Assembly (NCBI RefSeq): GCF_003610735.1
Contig: NZ_RAQM01000010.1
Coordinates: 124,001-188,000 of the forward strand
DNA from: Tenacibaculum lutimaris
GTDB taxonomy: Bacteria; Bacteroidota; Bacteroidia; Flavobacteriales; Flavobacteriaceae
Reading direction: 5' to 3'
Length of the DNA: 64,000 nucleotides
Under the pieces are notes generated by a model. It saw only the letters and a program-made list of their open reading frames with translations, did no database searches and was not told the origin of the DNA. Both the position numbers and the translations under genes were made by a program. Of this stretch, positions 55,227-63,997 are shown piece by piece; within the stretch, counting starts at the first letter, position 1; the number at the start of each line of letters is the position of its first letter.

Positions 55227-55724
55227 ATGGCATCAATAACACTAAAAGGAAATCCTATTGAAACAATAGGTAATCTACCTAAAACCGGAACTAAAGCAGT
55301 TGATTTTTCATTAGTTGCAACTGATTTATCTGTTAAAAACTTAAGTGATTTTAATGGGCAACGTTTAATTCTTAATATTTTTCCTAGTGTTGATACAGGA
55401 ACGTGTGCTACCTCAGTAAGAGAATTTAATAAAAAGGCTGCTAACCTAGAAAACACTAAAGTTTTATGTATTTCTAGAGATTTACCTTTTGCTCAAGGGC
55501 GTTTTTGCGGTGCCGAAGGCATTGAAAATGTAGTTATGCTATCTGATTTTGCAGCTGGTCGATTTGGTAAAGACTATGGTTTAGAAATTGTCACAGGACC
55601 TTTAGCAGGTTTACACTCTCGTTCTGTTATTATTATTGATGAAAATGGAAATATTACTTACACAGAACAAGTAAATGAAACTGTTGACGAGCCTAATTAT
55701 GAAGCTGCATTAAACGTACTTTAA
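55227..55724 (+). CDS. tpx: Thiol peroxidase Tpx
   Basis: This 165-residue peroxiredoxin reduces alkyl and hydrogen peroxides. The peroxidatic Cys60 is in FPSVDTGTCATSVREFN and the resolving Cys94 in QGRFCGAEG, the spacing of atypical 2-Cys Tpx. TLKGNPIETIGNLPKTGTKA at the start is typical. It leads an operon with dgkA (6 nt on) and probably ftsK, lolA-like, lptF and ribB, an order conserved in flavobacteria. Confidence 0.96.
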   Translation: MASITLKGNPIETIGNLPKTGTKAVDFSLVATDLSVKNLSDFNGQRLILNIFPSVDTGTCATSVREFNKKAANLENTKVLCISRDLPFAQGRFCGAEGIENVVMLSDFAAGRFGKDYGLEIVTGPLAGLHSRSVIIIDENGNITYTEQVNETVDEPNYEAALNVL

Positions 55725-55730
55725 AAACTT

Positions 55731-56111
55731 ATGAAGAACCCTAATGACGGCTTTTTAAAAGGACGCATACGTAGTATTAAATTTGCTTTAAAAGGAATGT
55801 GGTTATTAATAACTACAGAAGATAGTATAAAAGCTCAGCTCACATTTGCTTTGATTGCTACTATCTTCGGGTTTTATTTTAACATATCTGCTACCGAATG
55901 GATGTTTCAATCCTTAGCCATAGGTATTGTTTTAGTAGCCGAAGCTTTAAATACTGCTGTTGAAAAAGTAGCTGACTTTGTGCATCCAAATTATCATAAG
56001 AAAATAGGTTTTATAAAAGATATTGCAGCTGGAGCTCCTGCTTTTGCAGCAACAGCATCTTTAATTATAGCAGGGATAATTTACCTTCCTAAAATAATAG
56101 CTATATTGTAG
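55731..56111 (+). CDS. dgkA: Diacylglycerol/undecaprenol kinase
   Basis: This 126-residue membrane enzyme has three helices (about 41-60, 62-78 and 101-122). It has the active site AEALNTAVEKVADFVHPNYHKKIGFIKDIAAGAPAF (core EALNTAVEK), where the Glu and Asp bind MgATP. The N-terminal amphipathic segment GRIRSIKFALKGMWLL is typical. In Gram-negatives it recycles diacylglycerol or phosphorylates undecaprenol. It starts 6 nt after tpx. Confidence 0.92.
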   Translation: MKNPNDGFLKGRIRSIKFALKGMWLLITTEDSIKAQLTFALIATIFGFYFNISATEWMFQSLAIGIVLVAEALNTAVEKVADFVHPNYHKKIGFIKDIAAGAPAFAATASLIIAGIIYLPKIIAIL

Positions 56112-56138
56112 CGTTCAATTTATTTCTAACAAAAATAC

Positions 56139-58583
56139 ATGGCAAAAAAAAAGACAACTGTTCAAAAAAAACAACCTAAAATATCTATTTTTAAAAGAAT
56201 AGATTCCTTTTTTTCTAATAGACAAAATCAAACTATTCTAGGTTTTTTTCTATTACTGTTTTCTATCTTTTTAACTGTTGCTTTTATCTCTTTTTTCTTT
56301 TCGTGGCAAGAAGATCAAAGTACTTTAACCCAGTTTGCAGACAGAACTGTTCAAACTAAAAATTTATTAGGCAAAATAGGCGCTAAACTAAGTAACTTTT
56401 TTGTATATAAAGGTTTTGGTTTAGGTGCTTTTCTTATTCCCATAACCTTATTTTTAACAGGTGCTCGTATTTTATTACAAACAAATTTAAAGCGTATTAT
56501 CACCTCTTGGAACTGGGGGATTTTAATTATGCTCTGGTTTTCTACTTCACTAGGATTTGTAGAAAAAGAAAATGCTTTACTATCTGGAGTTATTGGTTTT
56601 GAATTGAATGAATATTTACAAACATTTTTAGGCAAAACAGGTTTAACTATTTTATTGTTATTCTTTTTTGTTGCTTATTTAATCATCCGTTTTAGTATCA
56701 CACCTGAAGCGATTAGCGAAAAAGTAAAAAGTCAAAAAGAGAAGAGTAAAGCTATTTTTAATGAAAAAACCACCACAACTCAAGATGACTCTACTATAGT
56801 AGAAGAAGACTATTCTGAGACTATAGAACCAAAAACAGATAAATCTAACTTCGAATTATCTGTAGAAAATTTACAACCTACTATTTCAAATTATTCTGAT
56901 GTAAACAATACAGAAAAAAAAGAAACAGAAGAAATTTCTTTAGACATAAACCAAACAAAAGAACCTACTCTTAAAGTTTCTGAAGAAAGTAAAAACGAAG
57001 TTGAAGTAGCTATTGAAAAAATTGCAGAAGAAAAAAGTGTCACCGAAAATTTATCGGATCAACTAATAAAAGATTTTGGAGAATTTGATCCTACTTTAGA
57101 GCTAGGTAACTTCAAATTCCCAACCTTTAACTTACTTAAAGAATACAATGAAAGTATTTCAGTTGACCCTAACGAATTAGAAGCTAATAAAAACCAAATT
57201 GTAGAAACCTTAAAAAACTACAAAATTGGCATAGCTCAAATTAAAGCTACGGTGGGTCCAACAATTACGTTATATGAAATTGTACCAGAAGCTGGTGTTC
57301 GTATTTCAAAAATTAAGAATTTAGAAGATGACATTGCCCTTTCACTGTCTGCTTTAGGAATTCGTATTGTTGCCCCAATTCCTGGAAAAGGAACTATTGG
57401 TATTGAAGTACCCAACAAGAAAGCAACCACCGTTTCTATGCACTCGGTAATTTCATCAAAGAAATTCCAAGAATCACCAATGCAACTTCCTATTGCTTTA
57501 GGAAAAACCATTTCTAACGAAACCTTTATTGTCGATTTAGCTAAAATGCCTCACTTATTAATGGCAGGTGCTACAGGGCAAGGTAAATCAGTTGGATTGA
57601 ATGCTATTCTTACATCACTTTTATACAAAAAGCATCCTGCAGAAGTAAAATTTGTATTGGTCGATCCTAAAAAAGTAGAATTAACATTATTCAACAAAAT
57701 AGAACGTCATTATTTAGCAAAGCTACCTGATGAATCTGATGCTATTATTACCGACACTACGAAAGTTGTTAATACCCTAAATTCGTTATGTATTGAAATG
57801 GACAACCGTTACGACTTATTAAAAGAAGCAATGGTTCGAAACATAAAAGAATACAATGCTAAATTCAAAGCTCGTAAATTAAATCCTGAAAACGGACATC
57901 GATTTTTACCTTATATCGTGTTAGTTATTGATGAATTTGCCGATTTAATTATGACCGCTGGTAAAGAAGTAGAAACTCCTATTGCTCGATTAGCTCAATT
58001 AGCCCGTGCCATTGGTATTCATTTAATTGTAGCTACACAGCGTCCGTCGGTCAATGTTATTACAGGTATTATCAAAGCCAACTTCCCTTCTAGGATTGCC
58101 TTTAGAGTAACTTCAAAAATTGATTCTAGAACAATTTTAGATGCTCCTGGAGCTGATCAATTAATTGGACGAGGAGACTTATTATATTCAGGAGGAAATG
58201 ACATTACACGTATACAATGTGCCTTTGTTGACACCCCTGAAGTAGAAAAAATCACTGACTTCATAGGTTCTCAACGTGCTTATCCTGAAGCCTATTTATT
58301 ACCAGAATACGTAGGTGAAGAAGGTGGCACAAATCTTGATATTGATATAGCAGACAGAGATAAATTATTTAATGACGCTGCTGAAATAATTGTAACTGCA
58401 CAACAAGGTTCGGCATCTTTATTGCAACGTAAATTGAAATTGGGATACAACAGAGCAGGTAGATTAATAGATCAATTAGAAGCTGCTGGTATTGTGGGAC
58501 CTTTTGAAGGTAGTAAAGCAAGACAAGTTTTAGTAACCGATTTAATTGCTCTAGAGCAATTACTAGAAAACGAAAAGAATTAA
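56139..58583 (+). CDS. ftsK: DNA translocase FtsK
   Basis: This 814-residue motor helps segregate chromosomes at division. The N-terminus has four membrane helices (about 32-55, 86-110, 120-135 and 165-182), then an acidic, low-complexity linker at 200-310. The ATPase domain has Walker A GATGQGKSVGLNAI near 475-488 and Walker B PYIVLVIDEFADLIM near 598. A winged-helix gamma domain ends the protein (LLQRKLKLGYNRAGRLIDQLEAAGIVGP), which reads KOPS sites. All parts are present. It lies 27 nt after dgkA. Confidence 0.96.
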   Translation: MAKKKTTVQKKQPKISIFKRIDSFFSNRQNQTILGFFLLLFSIFLTVAFISFFFSWQEDQSTLTQFADRTVQTKNLLGKIGAKLSNFFVYKGFGLGAFLIPITLFLTGARILLQTNLKRIITSWNWGILIMLWFSTSLGFVEKENALLSGVIGFELNEYLQTFLGKTGLTILLLFFFVAYLIIRFSITPEAISEKVKSQKEKSKAIFNEKTTTTQDDSTIVEEDYSETIEPKTDKSNFELSVENLQPTISNYSDVNNTEKKETEEISLDINQTKEPTLKVSEESKNEVEVAIEKIAEEKSVTENLSDQLIKDFGEFDPTLELGNFKFPTFNLLKEYNESISVDPNELEANKNQIVETLKNYKIGIAQIKATVGPTITLYEIVPEAGVRISKIKNLEDDIALSLSALGIRIVAPIPGKGTIGIEVPNKKATTVSMHSVISSKKFQESPMQLPIALGKTISNETFIVDLAKMPHLLMAGATGQGKSVGLNAILTSLLYKKHPAEVKFVLVDPKKVELTLFNKIERHYLAKLPDESDAIITDTTKVVNTLNSLCIEMDNRYDLLKEAMVRNIKEYNAKFKARKLNPENGHRFLPYIVLVIDEFADLIMTAGKEVETPIARLAQLARAIGIHLIVATQRPSVNVITGIIKANFPSRIAFRVTSKIDSRTILDAPGADQLIGRGDLLYSGGNDITRIQCAFVDTPEVEKITDFIGSQRAYPEAYLLPEYVGEEGGTNLDIDIADRDKLFNDAAEIIVTAQQGSASLLQRKLKLGYNRAGRLIDQLEAAGIVGPFEGSKARQVLVTDLIALEQLLENEKN

Positions 58584-58622
58584 TAATTATAAACTATTCC
58601 GAAAGTGGAAATTAGAAAGACG

Positions 58623-59276
58623 ATGAAAAAAATAGGATTATTATTTATTGGATTATGTATTAGCATAAGTGCTATGGGACAATCGAAATCTTCTGAAGCA
58701 AAAAAATTGCTTGATGAAGTATCTTCTAAAATGGGAGCTTATAAAAACATGGTGATAGGTTTTAACTCATCGCTAGTAAACAAAGCTGCAGGTATTACTA
58801 ACGACCCACCTATTAGAGGAGAAATAACCTTATCTGGAGAAAAATATAATTTAGACTACTTAGGAAACACTTTTATTTTTGACGGAAAAAAATTAGTTGT
58901 AATCAATCAAGACGAAAAAGAAGTAACCATTACCAATGGTAATATTGAAGAAGAAGATGGGTTTATTTATCCTTCTAAGTTATTGACTTTTTACAAGGAA
59001 GGTTACAATTACACCATGGGTGCACTAAAAAACAGTAATGGACGCAATGTTCAGTACATTAACTTAACTCCTATTGATAGCAATTCTGATATTGTAAAAG
59101 TACAGCTAGGTATTGATGCTAAAACAAAGCACATTTACAAACTTACTCAAATAGGTTCTAACGGTGCTGAAACTACGTTTACTATTACCAAGTTTAAAAG
59201 TAACCAACCTATTTCAGAAAAACTTTTTTCTTTTGATAGAACTAAATACACTAAACAAGGTTACTATATCGATTAA
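58623..59276 (+). CDS. lolA: LolA-like outer-membrane lipoprotein carrier family protein
   Basis: The start is taken at MKKIGLLFIGLC (ATG at 58623), giving a signal peptide ending SAMGQ; the GTG start 18 nt upstream would add a charged six-residue extension. The mature protein of about 198 residues has LLDEVSSKMGAYKNMVIGFNSS and a beta-rich body with KYNLDYLGNTFIFDGKKLVVIN. LolA carries lipoproteins across the periplasm; the Bacteroidota form is diverged. It lies 39 nt after ftsK and 92 nt before lptF, in the same cluster. Confidence 0.85.
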   Translation: MKKIGLLFIGLCISISAMGQSKSSEAKKLLDEVSSKMGAYKNMVIGFNSSLVNKAAGITNDPPIRGEITLSGEKYNLDYLGNTFIFDGKKLVVINQDEKEVTITNGNIEEEDGFIYPSKLLTFYKEGYNYTMGALKNSNGRNVQYINLTPIDSNSDIVKVQLGIDAKTKHIYKLTQIGSNGAETTFTITKFKSNQPISEKLFSFDRTKYTKQGYYID

Positions 59277-59355
59277 AAAATTACACAAAGTTTTGTCAAT
59301 GATTTGCTATTAAAATCATTAACAAAACTTTTGTGTTTATATGCCACTAACCTAC

Positions 59356-59363
59356 TACCTTTG
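59356..59363 (+). promoter_or_regulatory. Probable -7 element of the lptF-ribB unit
   Basis: TACCTTTG matches TAnnTTTG and lies 5 nt before the GTG start of the LptF/G gene, so the transcript would be nearly leaderless. Confidence 0.5.
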
Positions 59364-59368
59364 CATCT

Positions 59369-60820
59369 GTGAAAACACTAGACAGATATATACTAAAAAG
59401 CTTTTTAATACCTTTCTTAGCAACCTTCTTTATCATCTTATTTGTGTTGGTAATGCAGGCATTATGGTTAGTTTTTGACAACCTTGCTGGTAAAGGTATT
59501 AGCGTTGAAATAGTCTTAAAATTTTTGTGGTACACTACGCTAATAGTAACTCCACAAGCCTTACCTATTGGAGTATTACTTTCTTCTATTATGACACTAG
59601 GTAGTTTATCTGAAAACTACGAGTTTGCTGCAGCAAAATCTGCTGGTGTTTCTTTACAGCGAATGGTACGTCCAATTGTTTTTCTTGCTATTTTTTTAAG
59701 TGGAATTAACTTCTTATTTCTCAATTACGTATACCCTTATGCTATGCTTAAACAGCTTAACATGAAGGTTAATATAAAAAAGAAACAACCTGCTATTGCT
59801 TTAGTTGCAGGAAGTTTTAATACCGAACTTCCTAACTTTCAAATAAAGTTTAAAGAAAAATACGGAGAAGAAGACAACCTTTTAAAAGAAGTAATGATTT
59901 ACGATTTATCCTCTAAAAGAGGAAACAATAAAATCATTACAGCCAAAAGAGGAGAAATTCTTTCAGAAGAAGGTAGCCGCTATATGACTTTGATTTTGAA
60001 AGATGGTCATTTTTTTGAACACCATATAAAAAATGGTGCTTCTTTTAAAGAACGAGAAAAAATGCCTGCATCCTATGCTAATTTTGATGAATACACTATC
60101 AATATTGATATTTCTTCTTTTAGTGATGACGATCTTGAGGAAGAAAAATACAAAACGCAATACAATATGCTAAGTTTGGCTCAGTTAAAAGATACCTTGC
60201 CAACCATGAAACAAAATTATGATGAGTATATTACTAGTAGAGCTAAAAATCTATTTTTAGGTATTGATGTAGAAGACTTATACAAATATCCAGATTCATT
60301 AATTAACAAAAAACTTTCAGTAGATATTCTCGATAATTTTGACTTAAGAGAAAAACAAAATGTTCTTATCACTGCAACCTCTAAATTAGAGCGCACAATA
60401 AACAATAATACAGATTACAAAGAAACCTTAAAGAATAGACGAAAATATTTAAACTTATACGATATTGAATTTTACAATAGAGTCGCATTTTCTTTATCTT
60501 GTTTATTACTTTTCTTTATCGGAGCTCCACTAGGATCTATTATTAGAAAAGGTGGTATGGGATTACCTATGATTTTAGCAATTGCTATTTATGTTCTCTA
60601 CTTTTTCTCAAATACCTTTGGAAGAAATTTAGCAGAAGAAAGCTCACTAACAGCAATTATTGGAGCTTGGTTAAGTGTATTTTTAATGCTACCTTTGGCT
60701 ATTACTTTAACTATTAGAGCTACTAAAGACAAAGGATTATTCGACATTAATAGTTTTTTAGCCCCAATACGAAACTTTGTAAAAAACATATTCTCTAAAA
60801 AAGAGAAAACAACAAAATAA
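59369..60820 (+). CDS. LptF/LptG-family lipopolysaccharide export permease
   Basis: This 483-residue protein starts at GTG and has LptF/G features: an N-terminal helix bundle (SFLIPFLATFFIILFVLVMQALWLV; TPQALPIGVLLSSIMTLGSLSENYEF), then a periplasmic beta-jellyroll domain at about 130-340, then C-terminal helices (VAFSLSCLLLFFIGAPLGSIIRKGGMG). LptFG with the LptB ATPase pulls LPS from the inner membrane. Whether it is LptF or LptG cannot be decided. Its TAA overlaps the ribB ATG by one base. Confidence 0.9.
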   Translation: MKTLDRYILKSFLIPFLATFFIILFVLVMQALWLVFDNLAGKGISVEIVLKFLWYTTLIVTPQALPIGVLLSSIMTLGSLSENYEFAAAKSAGVSLQRMVRPIVFLAIFLSGINFLFLNYVYPYAMLKQLNMKVNIKKKQPAIALVAGSFNTELPNFQIKFKEKYGEEDNLLKEVMIYDLSSKRGNNKIITAKRGEILSEEGSRYMTLILKDGHFFEHHIKNGASFKEREKMPASYANFDEYTINIDISSFSDDDLEEEKYKTQYNMLSLAQLKDTLPTMKQNYDEYITSRAKNLFLGIDVEDLYKYPDSLINKKLSVDILDNFDLREKQNVLITATSKLERTINNNTDYKETLKNRRKYLNLYDIEFYNRVAFSLSCLLLFFIGAPLGSIIRKGGMGLPMILAIAIYVLYFFSNTFGRNLAEESSLTAIIGAWLSVFLMLPLAITLTIRATKDKGLFDINSFLAPIRNFVKNIFSKKEKTTK

Positions 60821-61962
60821 TGACAACACAAGCATCAACAAATATTCAATTAAATACAATTGAAGAAGCTATAGAAGACATCAAAAACGGGAAAGTTATT
60901 ATCGTTGTTGATGATGAAGATCGTGAAAATGAAGGTGACTTTTTAGCAGCGGCTGAAAAAATTACTCCTGAAATGATCAACTTTATGGCAACCCATGGTC
61001 GTGGATTAATTTGTACGCCACTTACCGAAACTCGCTGTAAAGAATTAGAACTAGGTATGATGGTTAGCAACAATACCGATCCTATGGAAACTGCTTTTAC
61101 CGTTTCTGTTGATTTACGCGGAAATGGAGTTACTACTGGTATCTCTGCTTCAGATAGAGCTAAAACTATTGAAGCCTTAATAAATCCAGATACCAAACCT
61201 TTTGATTTAGCTAGGCCAGGGCATATTTTTCCGCTAAAAGCTAAAAACGGCGGTGTATTGCGTAGAACAGGACATACCGAAGCTGCTATTGATTTTGCTC
61301 GTTTAGCTGGTTTACAACCTGCCGGAGTTATCGTTGAAATTATGAATGAAGACGGTACTATGGCGCGCTTACCTCAACTATTAGAGGTTGCTAAAAAATT
61401 CGATTTAAAAATCGTTTCTATTGAAGATTTAGTAGCCTATCGTATGGAGCACGATTCTTTAATTGAAAAGAAAGAAGATTTTAATATTCAAACGCGTTTT
61501 GGTGATTTCCGCTTACGTGCATACCAACAAACGACTAACAACCAAGTTCATATTGCTTTAACCAAAGGAACTTGGAGTAAAAACGAACCTATTTTAACTC
61601 GTGTAAACTCAACTTTAGTTAACAACGATATTTTAGGTACACTTACCAATAATGCTGATAAAAAGCTAGACCAAATGTTTAAGGTTATTAATGATGAAGG
61701 TAGAGGTGCTATCTTATTCATTAACCAACAAATGCAAGCATTAAACTTATTAAACAGACTTCGTGTGTTGAAAGAAAACCAAGCGAAAGGAGAAATGAAA
61801 GCTCCGAATGTGGTAATGGATAACAAAGATTTTGGTATTGGTGCTCAAATTTTACACGATTTACACATTCATAAACTACGCTTAGTTTCTAACACCAAAC
61901 AAACCAAACGTGTGGGTATGATTGGTTACGGATTAGAAATTGTTGATTACGTAAGTTACTAA
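60820..61962 (+). CDS. ribB: 3,4-dihydroxy-2-butanone-4-phosphate synthase with a degenerate GTP cyclohydrolase II half
   Basis: This 380-residue protein has a full DHBP-synthase domain at 1-205: VVDDEDRENEGDF with the acidic metal ligands, THGRGLICTPLT, and RPGHIFPLKA...RRTGHTEAA. The C-terminal half aligns with GTP cyclohydrolase II (HIALTKGTWSKNEPILTRVNSTLVNNDILGTL; DFGIGAQILHDLHIHKLRLVSN; GYGLEIVDYV). The three zinc cysteines of the usual HSECLTGDVFGSLRCDC segment are gone, as is the RQEGRGIGL segment (here INQQMQALNLL). The cyclohydrolase step must be done by another enzyme. Confidence 0.93.
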   Translation: MTTQASTNIQLNTIEEAIEDIKNGKVIIVVDDEDRENEGDFLAAAEKITPEMINFMATHGRGLICTPLTETRCKELELGMMVSNNTDPMETAFTVSVDLRGNGVTTGISASDRAKTIEALINPDTKPFDLARPGHIFPLKAKNGGVLRRTGHTEAAIDFARLAGLQPAGVIVEIMNEDGTMARLPQLLEVAKKFDLKIVSIEDLVAYRMEHDSLIEKKEDFNIQTRFGDFRLRAYQQTTNNQVHIALTKGTWSKNEPILTRVNSTLVNNDILGTLTNNADKKLDQMFKVINDEGRGAILFINQQMQALNLLNRLRVLKENQAKGEMKAPNVVMDNKDFGIGAQILHDLHIHKLRLVSNTKQTKRVGMIGYGLEIVDYVSY

Positions 61963-61983
61963 ATCACAAACAGCATAAAATCA

Positions 61984-62017
61984 AAAAAATCCTGAGTTAA
62001 TTAACTCGGGATTTTTT
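61984..62017 (+). terminator. Terminator of ribB
   Basis: The stem AATCCTGAGTT / AACTCGGGATT (one G-U pair) is followed by six T, 22 nt past the ribB stop. Confidence 0.88.
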
Positions 62018-62135
62018 GTATATATTTGAGAAAACAATAAAATTGCTAAACTTCATTATATCCCATGCTATTGTCGGGATAAAAGAACTAAAGTTTGACA
62101 TATAACAAGTTTGTAATAAAACAAAAAATGGATCT

Positions 62136-62867
62136 ATGATTAAAAATTTAATAATTCTAATTCACTTCTTATTATTGATTAATTCCTTTGGACAGGAAAG
62201 AATGTATTTTGATAATGAATGGAATAAGATGACTGATTCGATTAATGCAGTTTATTATAAAGATATTATCCATCAACCTGAAAATAAAATTATTGAAAGA
62301 GTTTATTTCATCAATGGACAGATCAAATCAGAAATTGAGTTTGTTCTTAATAGTGAAGAAAAGAAAGAAAGAGATGGAAAAAGCTTATTTTGGTATGAAA
62401 GTGGAGAATTAAAAAATGAAATGTTTTTAAAAAATGGTAAAAAAGAAGGATTATTATTAAGTTTTTGGAAAGATGGTACAATAAAAAGAAAAGATCTTTA
62501 TAAAAATAATAAACTTAAAAAGGGGAGTTGTTTTAATGAAAAAGGCGAAAAGATTAAATATTATAAATTTGAAATAATGCCAGAGTTTCCCGGAGGAAAA
62601 CGTGAATTAATAAGTTTCATAAAGAAAAACTTAAGATATCCTTCAATATCAAATCAATATAAAATTGGCGGAAAAGTAATTTTAGAGTTTAAAGTTGATA
62701 AATTAGGATTCGTACAAAACATTATTGTTAAAACTGGAGTAAATGTAGAGATTGACAACGAGGCTATAAGAATTATAAAAGCGATGCCGAGATGGAAACC
62801 AGGATTACAAGATGGAAACCCTGTAAGTGTGAAATATCGACTTCCTATTTTATTTCAACCAAATTAA
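62136..62867 (+). CDS. MORN/YwqK-like repeat protein with TonB C-terminal domain
   Basis: This 243-residue protein has a signal peptide or anchor (1-20, LLLINSFGQ). Two or three MORN-variant repeats follow at 75-130 (GKSLFWYESGELKNEMFLKNGKKEG; FWKDGTIKRKDLYKNNK). A TonB C-terminal domain lies at about 148-243 (MPEFPGGKRELISFIKKNLRYP; IGGKVILEFKVDKLGFVQNIIVKTG; RWKPGLQDGNPVSVKYRLPILF). In Bacteroidota this domain pairing occurs in many secreted proteins of unknown function. No ExbB/D genes are nearby, so it is unlikely to be the main energiser. Confidence 0.78.
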   Translation: MIKNLIILIHFLLLINSFGQERMYFDNEWNKMTDSINAVYYKDIIHQPENKIIERVYFINGQIKSEIEFVLNSEEKKERDGKSLFWYESGELKNEMFLKNGKKEGLLLSFWKDGTIKRKDLYKNNKLKKGSCFNEKGEKIKYYKFEIMPEFPGGKRELISFIKKNLRYPSISNQYKIGGKVILEFKVDKLGFVQNIIVKTGVNVEIDNEAIRIIKAMPRWKPGLQDGNPVSVKYRLPILFQPN

Positions 62868-63001
62868 TTACTACAGCTAACTTAAGCCCCGTATAATTAA
62901 TGGTTTGTTCTCGCGGACTTTCTATTGAGTTTGTATTTGCAAATTAGTTGCTGAAACACGCAACGAAATCATACACAAACACGTTATACACAATTTGAGA
63001 A
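62868..63001. other. Non-coding stretch before the gene remnant; possible cassette-type flank
   Basis: No open frame is seen. The text holds GTTGCTGAAACACGCAACG near 62949-62967 (GTTGC and GCAAC inverted) and CACGTTATACACA near 62981-62993. I recall similar flanks scattered through flavobacterial genomes around small accessory genes, but cannot confirm it without a search. Confidence 0.35.
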
Positions 63002-63311
63002 ATGAACAAGTTTGATAAAATTGGAATTGGATTAATAGCAATAGGGTTTTTACTAAGCAAAAAAATGGAGATTTAAAGAGAATCTTGTTAAGTTCAAAAA
63101 GTCCTGACAAAACACAACTTCTCGGTTATGGAAAAGTAGTTTTGAAATAAAAAATGATTTTACTAGAAAATACATTCCATATAATTTTTTAGTTATCGGA
63201 AATGATTCCATTAAGCATTTTGAGTCAAAAGAAAAACGTGAACTGATTGAATTAATTAAAAAAGGAGAAATAAAAACTGCGTACAACACCGTGCCCTATG
63301 AAAAGCTCTAG
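63002..63311 (+). pseudogene. Frameshifted small gene remnant
   Basis: ATG at 63002 opens MNKFDKIGIGLIAIGFLLSKK, a membrane-anchor-like N-terminus, but this frame stops at 63074-63076. The next frame continues as NGDLKRILLSSKSPDKTQLLGYGKVVLK (63064-63150). The third frame continues EIKNDFTRKYIPYNFLVIGN and on to a stop at 63309-63311, ending AYNTVPYEKL. The shifts fall in A runs near 63059-63065 and around 63145-63155. The whole would give a protein of about 100 residues. I recognise no family. Confidence 0.6.
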
Positions 63312-63682
63312 TTTACATTTTCAATATTACTATCATTCTTCTGAAGAAAATAAAAAACTACACCGCTTATAAAATATAAGAATACATCAATGAAATCAGC
63401 AGTGTATCTTGGGTGAAATTTAGGTAGTAAATACTCAAAAAAAACTCCGTAGAAAACACAGATATAAATAATTACGCCAATTGGTATTGTATAACTTTTA
63501 TTTCTCCTACTCCACCGTAAAATAAAAAGGCAAACCGTTAGTACAATAGGGAGTATTAAAAAATCATTTATATAATTATTAACGATTTTAGGTAACGCTA
63601 TTTTTAATTGCTGAGCAGTATAAATAAAACTTCCTAAAGCAACTGAAATAAAGAAATAATATAAAAGTATCCTTTTTTGCAT
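63308..63682 (-). CDS. Four-helix membrane protein of unknown function
   Basis: This 124-residue protein has four hydrophobic segments (about 4-22, 42-60, 67-85 and 99-115) with a short charged loop WSRRNKSYT. It resembles short Bacteroidota proteins carrying a 'magnesium citrate secondary transporter' label, but is far too short for a transporter and that name is unsupported. It starts 6 nt after the zinc-ribbon membrane gene, so they are co-transcribed. Confidence 0.65.
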   Translation of the reverse strand: MQKRILLYYFFISVALGSFIYTAQQLKIALPKIVNNYINDFLILPIVLTVCLFILRWSRRNKSYTIPIGVIIYICVFYGVFFEYLLPKFHPRYTADFIDVFLYFISGVVFYFLQKNDSNIENVN

Positions 63683-63688
63683 ATGCTC

Positions 63689-63997
63689 CTACCCTGCTGC
63701 TACCATTGCTATAAACCATGCAATTAAAGCTCCTATAGCACTTACTAATAAATATGCTGAATATAAAATCCAACCGACAACACGGCACAACCAAAACGGA
63801 TGCTTTTTTAAGCGTTCTGCTAAGTTCGGATTTGCTATTTCATGCTTTACTTTTTTAAGCTCTTCTTCTTTATATGCTGCTACTTTTTGTTCTTGTTTTT
63901 TTTCAAAAGAAATTAGCGTATTACAATTTTTACAGTAATCGCTATTCTTATTAAAAACCCCACAATTTGGGCATTTAACGTTTCTAGTAATTGCCAT
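63689..63997 (-). CDS. Zinc-ribbon single-helix membrane protein
   Basis: This 102-residue protein has an N-terminal four-Cys zinc ribbon (CPNC at 9-12 and CKNC at 22-25), a charged helix EKKQEQKVAAYKEEELKKVKHE, and a C-terminal membrane region (about 75-100, VGWILYSAYLLVSAIGALIAWF). Zinc-ribbon-plus-anchor proteins are common in Bacteroidota and unknown in function. It ends 6 nt before the four-helix gene. Confidence 0.7.
   Translation of the reverse strand: MAITRNVKCPNCGVFNKNSDYCKNCNTLISFEKKQEQKVAAYKEEELKKVKHEIANPNLAERLKKHPFWLCRVVGWILYSAYLLVSAIGALIAWFIAMVAAG

Noticed and set aside
62922-63289. Two minus-strand open frames over the gene remnant
   Set aside because: They are antisense shadows of the plus-strand remnant, with hydrophobic low-complexity sequence and no family match.
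62981-63293. Firm call of integron attC sites
   Set aside because: The half-sites do not match the GTTRRRY/RYYYAAC core, so only a tentative cassette-like note is kept.
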